Assembly (NCBI GenBank): GCA_031262495.1
Contig: JAISHV010000057.1
Location: 20,715-84,714 of the forward strand
Direction of reading: 5' to 3'
DNA length: 64,000 bases
DNA from: Ruminococcus sp.
GTDB taxonomy: Bacteria; Bacillota; Clostridia; Oscillospirales; Ruminococcaceae
Positions 29,092 to 39,404 of the stretch are shown piece after piece; position 1 is the stretch's first letter, and every line of letters starts with the position of its first letter. The notes under the pieces were generated by a model. The model saw only the letters and a program-made list of their open reading frames with translations. It was not told the DNA's origin and ran no database searches. Position numbers and translations under genes: made by a program.

Positions 29092-31248
29092 TCACTCACC
29101 AAAGATTTCGTTCCACCAGTCATCGCCCGGGTCGATATAATCATCGTCGTTATTAATCGGCGGCAGTGTGGTTACGACAGTATCTGCGCCGAACAGTGTT
29201 AAGAATGCGTTGTTGTTAAAACTTATCTGTGTGGCTGTGCCGAGGTCGAAATTAACTTCATATTCAGCAATATCAACCTTTTGGCTTGTGGTTTTATTAA
29301 CGCCTTCAATGGTTACACGCTGAATACCGCTTCCGGATACGGGGATGGTTACTGTTGTGGTATATTTGATATTATCGCGTGAAACTTCATCCTTAAAGTC
29401 GCCGTTCACATAAGAACGGAATGTCGCCTGTGCCGATTTAGTGATACCATTCGGAACGGAGAATGTGATTTCTACAGATTTTTCGGGTTCTTCTCCCGTG
29501 CTTACCTGAATGGTCACAGGGGTTTTAATATTTACGATAAGCGGTTCGCCGTTATCGTCAAGCGGAGGCAGGGACTGTGCGATTACAGTGCCTTCGGGTT
29601 CAATTGAATCGACATATTCAATAGTTACGGTGAGTTTTGAGAGCAGAGTTGAAGCTGTTTCAAGCGTCTGACCTACGACATCCGGCATGATGAATCTGCT
29701 TACCGCAGGACCGTTGCTCAAATACACCCATACCACCGACCCGGCATCAACAGACTCATTGCGCGGGGGATCGGTTTTTATGACCATGTCTTTTTCGATG
29801 GTTTCGTCATTCTGATACAAAAACTGCACTTTGAATCCGCTGGATTTTAAAATTGCTTCTGCCGATTGAGCCATATTCCCGTAAACATTATCAATAATAA
29901 CCTTACGCTTCCCTCGGCTGACGACGACTTCCTGATTACATGAGCCTACATGATAATCCTTGTCGGCTTCGTATGATTGTTTTATTATTGCGCCCTCGGG
30001 ATATTCGTCGGAGTATTCCTCGCCCGCGACGGTTAAGGTGAATTTATCCTGATATGTTTGTTTTACATCAAGGAAACTGAATCCGACAAGGTCCGGCATA
30101 GCTTCGGTAGTAGCTTCCGCAGGATTGAACACGTCAACAAGTTTTAACGCGATAAAGGCGATAACGATTATTACGATTGTAGCGGCAATTGCCGTTAAAA
30201 TTACGACAAAGTAACTGCTGCTTGAAACAGTTGTTTCATCTTCATCGTCGTCATCGAATTTCGGAGCTTTCTTTGCCTCTTGTTTAACCTTTTCGCGCAC
30301 CTTAATGCGCGGTTTTTCGGCATTTACAGTTTCCTCAAAAGCAACTTTAGCCGCTTCCTTTTCCTTGTCGCCGAATGAGAGTGTTTGAGTTGACGTATAA
30401 TCATATGAAAAATTAATTGCGGGGTTGCGTTTGAATTCTTCTATGTCCTTAATCATTTCAGAGGCGGACTGATACCGCTTTGACGGATCTGCCTGCATAG
30501 CACGCATAACAATTTCTTCAAGCCCTTCCGGGATAGAATCATTGATTTTGCGCGGCGGTTTTGCACCCTTTTGCATATGCATAAGAATAACTGTCAGAGG
30601 ATTATCTGCATCAAATGGTTTTACCCCTGTGAGCATCTCATACATCATAATGCCGACAGAGTAAATATCCGACCGTTCGTCTGTGACATTGCCGCTTGCC
30701 TGTTCCGGCGAAATATAATGAACCGACCCGATAGCTTTATCTGAAATGGTTTTGAGTTCCTCGCGCGCAAAACGTGCAATCCCGAAATCCATGACTTTTA
30801 TCGTGCCGTCGGGGAAAAGCATAATATTCTGCGGCTTAATATCGCGGTGAACAATCCCTCGGTCATGCGCGTGCTGAAGCGCCCGTAGAATCTGTATAAT
30901 AAAGTGGACGGTGTCTTTCCATTTTAAAACTCCCTGCTGTTCAATAAATTCTTTTAGGGTAATACCGTCAATGTATTCCATCACGATAAACTGCATCTTA
31001 TCGGTGAAACCTACATCGAAAATTTTAACGATATTCGGGTGTGATAAAATGGCGATAGCCTTAGATTCATTCCGAAAACGCCTGATAAATTCCTCATTAT
31101 CCGAGAATTCGGGTTTGAGGATTTTAACGGCTACAGTCTTATCTTCTAAGATATCGACGGCTTTGTAGACATCCGCCATACCGCCGATACCGATAAGTTC
31201 GGTAATTTCATATCGCCCGTCTAATCGTTTTCCGATATTTTTGTCCAT
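29092..31248 (-). CDS. prkC: PASTA-domain Ser/Thr protein kinase
   Basis: LIGIGGMADVYKAVD, VHRDIKPQNIML, VMDFGIAR; TM; three PASTA repeats. Confidence 0.95.
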   Translation of the reverse strand: MDKNIGKRLDGRYEITELIGIGGMADVYKAVDILEDKTVAVKILKPEFSDNEEFIRRFRNESKAIAILSHPNIVKIFDVGFTDKMQFIVMEYIDGITLKEFIEQQGVLKWKDTVHFIIQILRALQHAHDRGIVHRDIKPQNIMLFPDGTIKVMDFGIARFAREELKTISDKAIGSVHYISPEQASGNVTDERSDIYSVGIMMYEMLTGVKPFDADNPLTVILMHMQKGAKPPRKINDSIPEGLEEIVMRAMQADPSKRYQSASEMIKDIEEFKRNPAINFSYDYTSTQTLSFGDKEKEAAKVAFEETVNAEKPRIKVREKVKQEAKKAPKFDDDDEDETTVSSSSYFVVILTAIAATIVIIVIAFIALKLVDVFNPAEATTEAMPDLVGFSFLDVKQTYQDKFTLTVAGEEYSDEYPEGAIIKQSYEADKDYHVGSCNQEVVVSRGKRKVIIDNVYGNMAQSAEAILKSSGFKVQFLYQNDETIEKDMVIKTDPPRNESVDAGSVVWVYLSNGPAVSRFIMPDVVGQTLETASTLLSKLTVTIEYVDSIEPEGTVIAQSLPPLDDNGEPLIVNIKTPVTIQVSTGEEPEKSVEITFSVPNGITKSAQATFRSYVNGDFKDEVSRDNIKYTTTVTIPVSGSGIQRVTIEGVNKTTSQKVDIAEYEVNFDLGTATQISFNNNAFLTLFGADTVVTTLPPINNDDDYIDPGDDWWNEIFGE

Positions 31249-31299
31249 ATTTTATATAACTCCAAAAAGAAATTTTACTGATTTTTTAAAGACTTAAGG

Positions 31300-32070
31300 T
31301 TATGATTTTTCCGATATTTCATCGGACTCCGTAATTTCATTTTCGCTGTACATCAAAGCGACTGTGATGTTGTCTTTGCCGCCGTTGCCGAGTGCAACCT
31401 TGACGAGTTCTTCTAAGAGTTCATCGCCTTTGAAATTTTTGCACATTGAGAAAATATCACTGTCTTCACAATATGTAGATAATCCGTCGGAGCAAAGCAG
31501 AACAATGTCGTCGTCATGAAGCTCAAGCTCGAAATAATCAGGTTCGGGTGCGTAGGGAAGCCCTAATGCCTTTGTTATGAAATTGCGCTGAGGATGAGTG
31601 CGGAGTTCGTCTTTGGTAATAAGTCCGCTTTCATATTTTTGCATTACAAGCGAGTGATCGTGTGTAATTTGATGAATCCCGTCAGCGGCAATAATATAAA
31701 TCCGTGAATCGCCGACACTGACAGCGTGAAGTTTAGTTCCGCGCAGCAGAGCACATACACAGGTAGTCCCCATACCCTTTTTTTCGGGGTCTGAAACGGA
31801 GGCGTCCAAAATTACCGAATTGGCGGTATTCAGAGCCGATAAAAGCAGCTGCTGAGTGGTAAAATCATCATAGTCACGGCGATAAACCTTTGTTACGCGT
31901 TCAAAAATTACATCAACAGCGGTTTCAGAAGCTTCTGAACCGGCATTTTCACCGCCCATACCGTCACATAACACGGTGAAGCCGGTGATTTCATTTAAAA
32001 CCTCTGCTTTAACACGGTCTTGATTTTCCGTTCGCGACAGTCCGATGTCGGTAATAGTATAAATTTTCAA
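31300..32070 (-). CDS. prpC: PP2C-family Ser/Thr phosphatase (TTG start with GAGGAG SD)
   Basis: SRTENQDRVKAE, LCDGMGGENAGSEAS, GDSRIYII, CSDGLSTYCED, KDNITVALM. Confidence 0.94.
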   Translation of the reverse strand: MKIYTITDIGLSRTENQDRVKAEVLNEITGFTVLCDGMGGENAGSEASETAVDVIFERVTKVYRRDYDDFTTQQLLLSALNTANSVILDASVSDPEKKGMGTTCVCALLRGTKLHAVSVGDSRIYIIAADGIHQITHDHSLVMQKYESGLITKDELRTHPQRNFITKALGLPYAPEPDYFELELHDDDIVLLCSDGLSTYCEDSDIFSMCKNFKGDELLEELVKVALGNGGKDNITVALMYSENEITESDEISEKS

Positions 32071-32230
32071 AATATACTCCTCAAATCTATGATATTTGAT
32101 TTAAATAGTTTTTTAAATTTTTTAAATTTCAAAATATACTCCTCAAAGCTATGATATTTGATTTAAATAGCTTTTTTACATATCAAAATTCAAAATTAAC
32201 TCATTAAATCTATGATATTATATTTAAAAC
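32067..32230. repeat. Three degenerate ~62-bp tandem units covering the prpC ribosome-binding region
   Basis: caaaatatactcctcaaatctatgatatttgatttaaatag at 32068, near-copy at 32130, diverged copy at 32191. Confidence 0.85.
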
Positions 32231-33267
32231 TATTTGACTTTAGCAGTATCTTTTTTAGTTCGGCGCAGCTGCCCACAGGCGGCATCAATATCAGTTCCGA
32301 GAGTGCGCCTGACGGTTACATTCAACCCGCCTTTTGTGAGCAGCAGTTTGAAGGCTTCAGCGGATTTTTTCCCCGAATGAAATGTTGTTTCGCGGATACT
32401 ATTTACAGGGATAAGATTTACGTGGCAATTTTTGGTCTTCAATAGTTTGATTAAAGCATCTGCATCCTCACGGCTGTTATTCTCACCGTCAATCACGGAA
32501 TACTCAAATGAAACGCGCCGCCCTGTTAACTTTAAATATTCGTCGCAGGCTTTTATCAGAGCTGATATATTGTAAACGTCATTTACAGGCATAAGCTTTG
32601 AGCGTTTAATATCAGTTGCGGCGTGAAGCGAAATTGACAGCGTAATCCCTGTTTTAAGTTCGGCGAGTGAATAAATCTTCGGGACAATCCCGCAGGTAGA
32701 CACCGACACATGGCGTAAACTCATATTCCGCCCTGCTTTGTCTGAAATTACATTGAGAAAGCGAACGGTATTATCAAAATTATCAAGCGGCTCACCGATG
32801 CCCATCAGTACAACTCCGGCGGCGTTTTCAGCGGAAATTCTTTCGGCGGCATAGATTTGCGCGACAATTTCACCGGGCGAAAGGTTTCTGATAAACCCCG
32901 CTATGCCCGAGGCACAGAATTTGCAGCCCATTTTACAGCCCACTTGTGTAGATACACAAACGCTTATTCCGCGTTTATAGCGCATAACAACAGTTTCGAC
33001 ATATTCACCGTCAGAGAGCATAAAAAGGTATTTTACAGTATTATCTCTAAAACTTTGAAATATTTCTGTCGGTTTATAAGAATGTAATATGAATTTTTCG
33101 TTAAGTTTTTTTATCAAAGCTTTCGGAATATCTGTCATTTCAGAAAATTCTGAAATCTTCTTAACGTGAAGCCACGTAAAAATCTGCTTTGCGCGGTATT
33201 TCAGCTCATCTATGAGTATAATCTGTTCTGTCAGCTCGTCAAGTGTCAATGAAAGAATATCCAACAT
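32230..33267 (-). CDS. rlmN: 23S rRNA (adenine2503-C2)-methyltransferase; ends with TAG
   Basis: VGCKMGCKFCASGIAGFIRNLSPGEIVAQI, GIGEPLDNFDN, RRTLGTDIDAACGQLR. Confidence 0.95.
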   Translation of the reverse strand: MLDILSLTLDELTEQIILIDELKYRAKQIFTWLHVKKISEFSEMTDIPKALIKKLNEKFILHSYKPTEIFQSFRDNTVKYLFMLSDGEYVETVVMRYKRGISVCVSTQVGCKMGCKFCASGIAGFIRNLSPGEIVAQIYAAERISAENAAGVVLMGIGEPLDNFDNTVRFLNVISDKAGRNMSLRHVSVSTCGIVPKIYSLAELKTGITLSISLHAATDIKRSKLMPVNDVYNISALIKACDEYLKLTGRRVSFEYSVIDGENNSREDADALIKLLKTKNCHVNLIPVNSIRETTFHSGKKSAEAFKLLLTKGGLNVTVRRTLGTDIDAACGQLRRTKKDTAKVK

Positions 33268-33280
33268 AAATAATACAATT

Positions 33281-34606
33281 TTACCCGTCTTTATTTTTCG
33301 TTTTTTTCAGTTTCGCTGTAAAGAATCCGTCGCCCCCGAAGTCATGCGGGAACAGTGTAACCATAGATTTCCCGAATGGTTTGCCGAAATGTTCGTTAAA
33401 AGTCATTGTTTCAAATTCCGGGTGAGCATCTAAAAAGCGGGTTACAACTGCCTCATTTTCGGCGGGGTTCAGGGTACAGGTTGAATATATAATCTCTGTG
33501 CCGGGTTTGGCGTAATGTGCGGCATTTTCGAGGATTTCATATTGAATCTGCGGAAGCTCCGCAAAATCAGCGGGGGATTTATAGCGTATCTCGGGCTTGC
33601 GCCTTATTACACCAAGCCCCGAGCAGGGGACATCGCAGAGGATTTTATCGAAAAATCCCAATTTGTCATTGAAAATTCTGCCGTCGGCGGTGTAAGCTTT
33701 GACAGAGCTAATCCCAAGCCGCTTTGAACCGTCAATAATTTTCGCCGTTCTGTTTTCACTGATGTCACAAGCGATGATTTCGGCATTGCCGCCCGAAAGA
33801 CACGCCATAGTGAAACTTTTAGAGCCGGGGGCAGCGCATATATCTAAAATTCTCTCGTTTTTCAAGGGGTTTAAGGCGTAACAGGCAAGTGCTGAACTTA
33901 AGTCCTGAATGTAGAATTTGCCTTTTTTAAAGTCTTTGCTTTTGACAATCCCGGAATTTTTATAGATAAACACATTCGGCAAAATTGTTTGGGTGAATGT
34001 GTATTTTTCTGTTAATTCGGCTATTTCTTCGGTATTGCATTTTAACGTATTTACGGCAACAAAAACGGGGACTTCTTCAAACGAATTTTCTAAAAAATCC
34101 GTTGCGATTTCATCCGGAAAACTCTCGCACAGAAGCCGCGCAATGTCGGTGTTAACTGAATATTCAACCGACAGCCGCGTGAATTTTTCATCGGGTAATT
34201 TATATGCCTTTTCGGCGCGGAGGAAACTGCGTAAAACGGCGTTTACAAATCCGCTTGTATGTGGTTGTTTAAGGGCTTTCGTGAGTTTTACGCTTTCGTC
34301 AACGGCGGCGTTATCGGGGATTGTATCAAGCCATAAAAGCTGATATAATGCGGATTTTAAAATTGCCGCGACGGTGTTGTCAAGCTTATTTGCTGGTTTT
34401 GATGAATACTGTGAAATTATTGTTTCAAGTGTTATCTTACGCGATACACAGCCGTAAAAAATCCGTGCCGCAAGCCGCCTGTCACTGCCCTCAAGGGCTG
34501 ATTTTGAAAGAATTTCATCAAGGACTTTTTCGGAATAAACGGTGTCCGACTCCATTTTAATGAGTGCCAAAACGGCGGCAAGACGAGGGTTTGAAGTACC
34601 TTTATT
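33281..34606 (-). CDS. rsmB: 16S rRNA (cytosine967-C5)-methyltransferase (ORF extends to 34696, overlapping fmt; likely start MNKGTSNPRLAAVLALIKM)
   Basis: ILDICAAPGSKSFTMACLSGG, CDVPCSGLGVIRRKPEIRYKS, YSTCTLNPAENEAVV. Confidence 0.93.
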   Translation of the reverse strand, partial: NKGTSNPRLAAVLALIKMESDTVYSEKVLDEILSKSALEGSDRRLAARIFYGCVSRKITLETIISQYSSKPANKLDNTVAAILKSALYQLLWLDTIPDNAAVDESVKLTKALKQPHTSGFVNAVLRSFLRAEKAYKLPDEKFTRLSVEYSVNTDIARLLCESFPDEIATDFLENSFEEVPVFVAVNTLKCNTEEIAELTEKYTFTQTILPNVFIYKNSGIVKSKDFKKGKFYIQDLSSALACYALNPLKNERILDICAAPGSKSFTMACLSGGNAEIIACDISENRTAKIIDGSKRLGISSVKAYTADGRIFNDKLGFFDKILCDVPCSGLGVIRRKPEIRYKSPADFAELPQIQYEILENAAHYAKPGTEIIYSTCTLNPAENEAVVTRFLDAHPEFETMTFNEHFGKPFGKSMVTLFPHDFGGDGFFTAKLKKTKNKDG

Positions 34607-35531
34607 CATCGGTAAGCACCATGCCGTCTGTGATTTTATGCCCGGGCAAAAATTGTTCTGCGGTTTGTTTTTTTCCGCCCTCAAGTTGGAGTTCACTGAT
34701 ACCTAAGAGTTTGCCCCCGATATTGACAAATAATTTACCGCCTTCGCTTATTAGAGTACCGACGGGCGTTTTTGAGAGTTTATCGGTTATGAAACTGCGC
34801 AAAATTTTTATGCGTTTGCCCTCAAAAAATGCGTAACCTGTTATGGCTTTAATCTTGTTGTTTTCTTTTTCTATATCGCCCGAAAAGTCAATAAGGCTCA
34901 TTTCTTTTTGAATCATCGGGGCGTAGGTTGAGTCTGAATCAATTTGTTTAACGGGGTTCAGACTGCCGCTTTTTAGTGCTATGATAGTGTCTGCCATTAC
35001 TTTTGCGGCAAGTTTTGAAAGTCTCTCCGTGAGTTCGGGGGCGGTCTCATCTTCGCCGATTGTGAGGGTTTCTGTAATAAGCATATCGCCTGTGTCTAAG
35101 CCTGTGCCCATCTGTTGGGAGGTAACGCCGGTTCTTTTGTCGCCGTTCAATAGGGCGTATTGAATTGGTGCGGCACCGCGCAATTTCGGGAGTATTGAGG
35201 CGTGCATATTGATACAGCCGTATTTTGGTAAAGTGAGAATACTCTCCGGTAAAATTTGCCCGTAAGCGGTGACGATTATTAAGTCCGGCGATAAGCTTTC
35301 AATTGTTTTCAGTGCAATTTCCGCATCATCGCCGCGCCGGAGCGACATCGGCTGAAATACAGGTATACTGCGGCTTTCGGCATATTCTTTTACCGGGCTT
35401 TTAGTGACTTTGTTCCCTCGCCCTTTGGGTTTGTCAGGCTGTGTAAATACGGCACAGACAGAATCGCTGTCACACAGTGCCTCAAGGCAGGGAACAGCAA
35501 ATTCAGGCGTCCCCATGAAGATAATGTTCAA
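34602..35531 (-). CDS. fmt: Methionyl-tRNA formyltransferase
   Basis: MNIIFMGTPEFAVPCLEAL, NMHASILPKLRGAAPIQYALLNGDKRTGVT. Confidence 0.96.
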   Translation of the reverse strand: MNIIFMGTPEFAVPCLEALCDSDSVCAVFTQPDKPKGRGNKVTKSPVKEYAESRSIPVFQPMSLRRGDDAEIALKTIESLSPDLIIVTAYGQILPESILTLPKYGCINMHASILPKLRGAAPIQYALLNGDKRTGVTSQQMGTGLDTGDMLITETLTIGEDETAPELTERLSKLAAKVMADTIIALKSGSLNPVKQIDSDSTYAPMIQKEMSLIDFSGDIEKENNKIKAITGYAFFEGKRIKILRSFITDKLSKTPVGTLISEGGKLFVNIGGKLLGISELQLEGGKKQTAEQFLPGHKITDGMVLTDE

Positions 35532-35583
35532 ATTAAAAATTCACTTCCAATTGTGATTTTAGTCGATAAACAAGAAGCTCATA

Positions 35584-35615
35584 ATCTAACTTCTAACCTC
35601 TAACGTCTAACTTCT
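35584..35615. repeat. Heptad microsatellite (CTAACNT)n
   Basis: ctaactt ctaacct ctaacgt ctaactt ctatgtt. Confidence 0.75.
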
Positions 35616-35618
35616 ATG

Positions 35619-36125
35619 TTATCTTTTTCCTCTGTTTTTTTTCTTGCGGGCTTTTTCGCGGCGTTCGAGTTCGGCGGCTTCAACCATTTCATCGGCTTTG
35701 TCGGTAAAGAGAATACCGTCAAGATGATCCATTTCGTGAAGAGCAGCACGTGCTGCGTGTCCGCGCAGTTTATGTTCTTCTGTCTGACCGCGGCGGTTGT
35801 AGGTTTGAATTTTAATTTGTTCGGGGCGTGTCACATATCCCCATAGGTCGGGGCATGAAAGACAGCCTTCAATATCGCGGGATGTTCCTTTTGCTTCTAA
35901 AAGCGTCGGGTTTATAAGCTCAACATAGGTATCTTCCCAGTGGATAACCGCGACGCGCCGCAATATGCCTATCTGAGGTGCGGCAATACCTGCTCCGTCG
36001 GCGTTTTCGTTTGTCTGAGCCAAATCATCTATGAGCTGTTCAAGCTTGTCGTCAAAAACTTCTACAGGTCTGCATTTTTTGTGCAAAATAGGGTCGTTTT
36101 TATTAACTAAATTTCTGAGTGCCAT
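35619..36125 (-). CDS. def: Peptide deformylase
   Basis: GAGIAAPQIGI, EGCLSCPDLWGYVTRP, ALHEMDHLDGILF. Confidence 0.95.
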   Translation of the reverse strand: MALRNLVNKNDPILHKKCRPVEVFDDKLEQLIDDLAQTNENADGAGIAAPQIGILRRVAVIHWEDTYVELINPTLLEAKGTSRDIEGCLSCPDLWGYVTRPEQIKIQTYNRRGQTEEHKLRGHAARAALHEMDHLDGILFTDKADEMVEAAELERREKARKKKNRGKR

Positions 36126-36142
36126 TTTTTATTCGGTACCTC

Positions 36143-38206
36143 TTAAAGCGTGAAATCTCCGTTCAGTGTTATTGAAACAGATACTCCGCAAAATGTTTTG
36201 TCGCTATAAGTTTCTTTATAAGCTGATGTCAGAAGTTGTCTGAAATCGTCATTGATACGGCATTTTATTAAAATTCTGAATCGAAATTTGTCGTTTAATT
36301 TCTCTTTATAAGACTTAACAGGACCTAAAATCCGCAAAGGTATCTTTAATCCCGCCGCGATTTTTTCGTTTATCATTTCAAGAAATCGCAGTGAAGCCAG
36401 TTCGGATTTTTTTGACTCGTTTGATGAAAATTCTACACCGCAGATGTCACAAAAAGGCGGATAAAGCAAAGTCTTGCGCAAGCGGATTTCTTCTTTATAA
36501 AACTCGGGGAAATCGGCATTGGCGGCAAGTCTGATTATGTAGTGATCGAGTTGATAAGTTTGAATAAGTGCTCTGCCGGGCTTTTCGGCACGTCCGGCGC
36601 GCCCTGTGAGTTGTGTTAATAGTGCGAAAGTGCGTTCATACGCCCTGAAATCACCGGCGAACAGCGAACCGTCCGCTGAAATTACAGCCGCTAAAGTGAC
36701 ATTGGGGAAATCCAATCCTTTTGCAATCATTTGTGTTCCGAGCATTATGTCGTATTTATGTTCCCCGAAAGCCTTGAATTTTTCGGCGTAGGTGCTGCGG
36801 TTTGTTATCGAATCGGCATCCATACGCAGTATTCGTGCATCAGGGAAATAAGTTTTCAGTTCTTCTTCAATGCGCTGTGTGCCTGTTCCCATAAAGGTGA
36901 GGGTTTCGCCGTTGCAGTCGGGGCAGTGAGTCAAATTTCGGGTGATAAATCCACATTCGTGGCATTTGAGATGTGAATCTTTCTTGTGATAGGTGAGTGC
37001 TACGCTGCAATGCGGACAGGAAAGGGCTTTTTTACAGGATTTACAGATGATTATTGTATTAAAGCCGCGCCTGTTTAGGAGCAGAACAGTTTGCTCACTT
37101 TTTGAAAGATTGTAGTTTATTTCATCAACAAGCGGCGGCGTGAAATTCACTGAATCGTTATAATATCCGCTCGACAAAATGTCGATTATTTGAACATCGG
37201 GCAGACTGACATTTTGATAACGCTCGGTCAGGGTAAAGAGATTAAGTTTTCCGTTTTGGGCGGCAAAAAAACTCTCTAAAGAAGGTGTTGCCGAAGCGAA
37301 TAAAACCGCACCGCCGCTTTCTACACAACGCTTTTTTGCAACTTCTTTTGCGTTGATTTTCGGAGATTTTTCCGAAATATAAGTGTGTTCGTTTTCTTCA
37401 TCGCAGATAATGAGACCTATGTTACACAGCGGTGCGAACACGGCACTCCGTGTACCTATGACAATGCGCGCCTGTCCTGATTTGATACGAAAATATTCAT
37501 CGGTTCTTTTGCGCGGTGTAAGCCCGCTGTGGATTACGCTCACCGTTTCGCCGAAAAGACCGATAAATCGCTCAAGCAATTGCGGTGTAAGCGCAATCTC
37601 CGGCACAAGCATAATGCAGTTTTTGCCGAGGTTAAGTGTAAACTCAATAAGTTTTGCGAATATAAGCGTCTTACCGCTGCCGGTAATACCGTAAAGCAGT
37701 GACCCTGAGGATTTCCCCGTAGAAATCAATGCCGCGATTTTACTGTAAATGTCAGCCTGTTTGTCCGAAAGTGTAATACCTGTTTGTATAATGTTATGCA
37801 CGGTTTTTGAAATTTCACGCCCAACACGCTTTTTCGGCGGAATAAAACCATTCTCATCAAAATGTTTACAAGCCGCATCATCAAGAGGGGGGAAAAAGAG
37901 TTTCGCCGCATCAAAAAAACAACATAAACAAGTCTTTTTAATAAAACGTGCAGTTTCAATATTCTCTCGTGACAACGAATATTCCCTCGGGGCAGCCCCG
38001 GCGATAAATTTCAGTTTCGCCGCTTCATCTGACGTTTGGTCAACAGAATTTACATCAAACACAACCCCCGAACGCAGGGTCTTTCCGGTGCCGAATGGTA
38101 CTGCAACCCTGTCGCCGACCTCAATAACCAATCTGTCGGGAACTCTGTAATCGAACAGTTTATCAAAAGAAAAATTCGTCTTCTCAACAGCAACCGAAAC
38201 GACCAT
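36143..38206 (-). CDS. priA: Primosomal protein N' (replication restart helicase)
   Basis: LLYGITGSGKTLIFAKLIE, CDEENEHTYISEKSPKINAKEVA, zinc-binding CKSCKKALSCPHCSVALTYHKKDSHLKCHECGF. Confidence 0.95.
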   Translation of the reverse strand: MVVSVAVEKTNFSFDKLFDYRVPDRLVIEVGDRVAVPFGTGKTLRSGVVFDVNSVDQTSDEAAKLKFIAGAAPREYSLSRENIETARFIKKTCLCCFFDAAKLFFPPLDDAACKHFDENGFIPPKKRVGREISKTVHNIIQTGITLSDKQADIYSKIAALISTGKSSGSLLYGITGSGKTLIFAKLIEFTLNLGKNCIMLVPEIALTPQLLERFIGLFGETVSVIHSGLTPRKRTDEYFRIKSGQARIVIGTRSAVFAPLCNIGLIICDEENEHTYISEKSPKINAKEVAKKRCVESGGAVLFASATPSLESFFAAQNGKLNLFTLTERYQNVSLPDVQIIDILSSGYYNDSVNFTPPLVDEINYNLSKSEQTVLLLNRRGFNTIIICKSCKKALSCPHCSVALTYHKKDSHLKCHECGFITRNLTHCPDCNGETLTFMGTGTQRIEEELKTYFPDARILRMDADSITNRSTYAEKFKAFGEHKYDIMLGTQMIAKGLDFPNVTLAAVISADGSLFAGDFRAYERTFALLTQLTGRAGRAEKPGRALIQTYQLDHYIIRLAANADFPEFYKEEIRLRKTLLYPPFCDICGVEFSSNESKKSELASLRFLEMINEKIAAGLKIPLRILGPVKSYKEKLNDKFRFRILIKCRINDDFRQLLTSAYKETYSDKTFCGVSVSITLNGDFTL

Positions 38207-38209
38207 TTT

Positions 38210-38428
38210 CTACTCTTTACATAACGCTTTAAGCGTCGGATCTTCTATCATACGGTATTTGCGTTTTGCAAATTCCTCGACTGCTGTTTTAACGGGTTTT
38301 TGCTCTAAAATTTGGTTCGCCGTATACACCTCTTCCGCAACCTCGCGGGCACGTTTTGCCACACCGATTACTACGGTGTAGGGGGTTTCATTCTGTGTTG
38401 TAATCTCCTGAATGGACGGTCTGAGCAT
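38210..38428 (-). CDS. rpoZ: RNA polymerase omega subunit
   Basis: MLRPSIQEITTQNETPYTVVIGVAKRAREVAEE; position between priA and gmk. Confidence 0.85.
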   Translation of the reverse strand: MLRPSIQEITTQNETPYTVVIGVAKRAREVAEEVYTANQILEQKPVKTAVEEFAKRKYRMIEDPTLKALCKE

Positions 38429-38476
38429 ACTGAATCCTCTTTCGTTTTATATATTTTAATTTTCTTTATATGTTTT

Positions 38477-38611
38477 TTTGTTTGTACGATTTAATCAATT
38501 TTGGAGTTTTATCGACAGCGCGTTTGATTAAATCATTAAATATATTTATGTTTGTTTGTATGATTTAATCAATTCTAAAATTTCATCGGCGGCGCGTTCG
38601 GCATAATCATT
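38477..38611. repeat. Degenerate duplication of the gmk 3' end (61 bp, 74-bp offset, no gaps)
   Basis: 38477-38537 vs 38551-38611: tttgtttgta(c/t)gatttaatcaatt...gcgcgtt...aatcatt. Confidence 0.85.
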
Positions 38612-39112
38612 CAGAACAATAGTTTTAAAATTCACGGCTTCTTGTATCTCTTTGTCGGCGGTTAAAAGCCGTTTTTCTATAACTTCAGGTGAATCTGTTC
38701 CGCGATTTATAAGTCTTCGCCGCAATTCTTCTTTTGAGGGCGGCATTAAAAAAACAGTAAGTGCATCGGGGAATTTTTCTGTGATTTTTCGGGCACCCAC
38801 AACCTCGATTTCAAGGATTACATCAAATCCGTTTTTGAGGTTTTCTTCAACAGGCGGTGCGGGCGTTCCGTAGTAATTCCCCACATATTCGGCGTATTCA
38901 AGCATTAAACCGCCGTCAATTTGCTTTTGAAATGCATCACGGCTCAAAAAGAAATAATCAACGCCGTCAACATCATCCTCGCGGGGAGGGCGGGTTGTCG
39001 CTGAAACAGACAGTTTCAATGCGGGATTTATTTTGAGCATTTCAGCGATTACAGTACCTTTGCCGCAGCCGCTTGGTGCTGAAATCACAGTCAGACAACC
39101 TTTTTTATTCAT
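38546..39112 (-). CDS. gmk: Guanylate kinase (likely start [20 protein letters not shown])
   Basis: P-loop [36 protein letters not shown]. Confidence 0.95.
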   Translation of the reverse strand: MNKKGCLTVISAPSGCGKGTVIAEMLKINPALKLSVSATTRPPREDDVDGVDYFFLSRDAFQKQIDGGLMLEYAEYVGNYYGTPAPPVEENLKNGFDVILEIEVVGARKITEKFPDALTVFLMPPSKEELRRRLINRGTDSPEVIEKRLLTADKEIQEAVNFKTIVLNDYAERAADEILELIKSYKQT

Positions 39113-39404
39113 TATTTGCACCTTTTTCTGCATCTTCTTCGTCCATATAATTATCATTGACGTTTTTTTCGCCTAAAATACGGGCAGTATTAATATGCGA
39201 AAGAATAATGTGACCGCTGTCCATAATAAATACGGTTTTAGTGCGTTTGCCGTATGTCGCATCAATGAGACTGCCTTTGTCGCGGGCGTCGGTAATAAGC
39301 CGTTTTATTGGTGCCGATTCAGGCGAAACAGCCGCTATCAGGCGCATAGGATTTATGAGATTGCCGCCGCCTATGTGTAAAAATTCAGATTTTTCATTCG
39401 ACAT
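39105..39404 (-). CDS. RemA/DUF370-family regulatory protein
   Basis: [61 protein letters not shown]. Confidence 0.9.
   Translation of the reverse strand: MSNEKSEFLHIGGGNLINPMRLIAAVSPESAPIKRLITDARDKGSLIDATYGKRTKTVFIMDSGHIILSHINTARILGEKNVNDNYMDEEDAEKGANNE

Noticed and set aside
28041-39404. Absence of rpe between rsgA and thiN and of coaBC between rpoZ and priA
   Set aside because: Noted as differing from the familiar Bacillus-type order, but such losses are common in Clostridia and not informative here.
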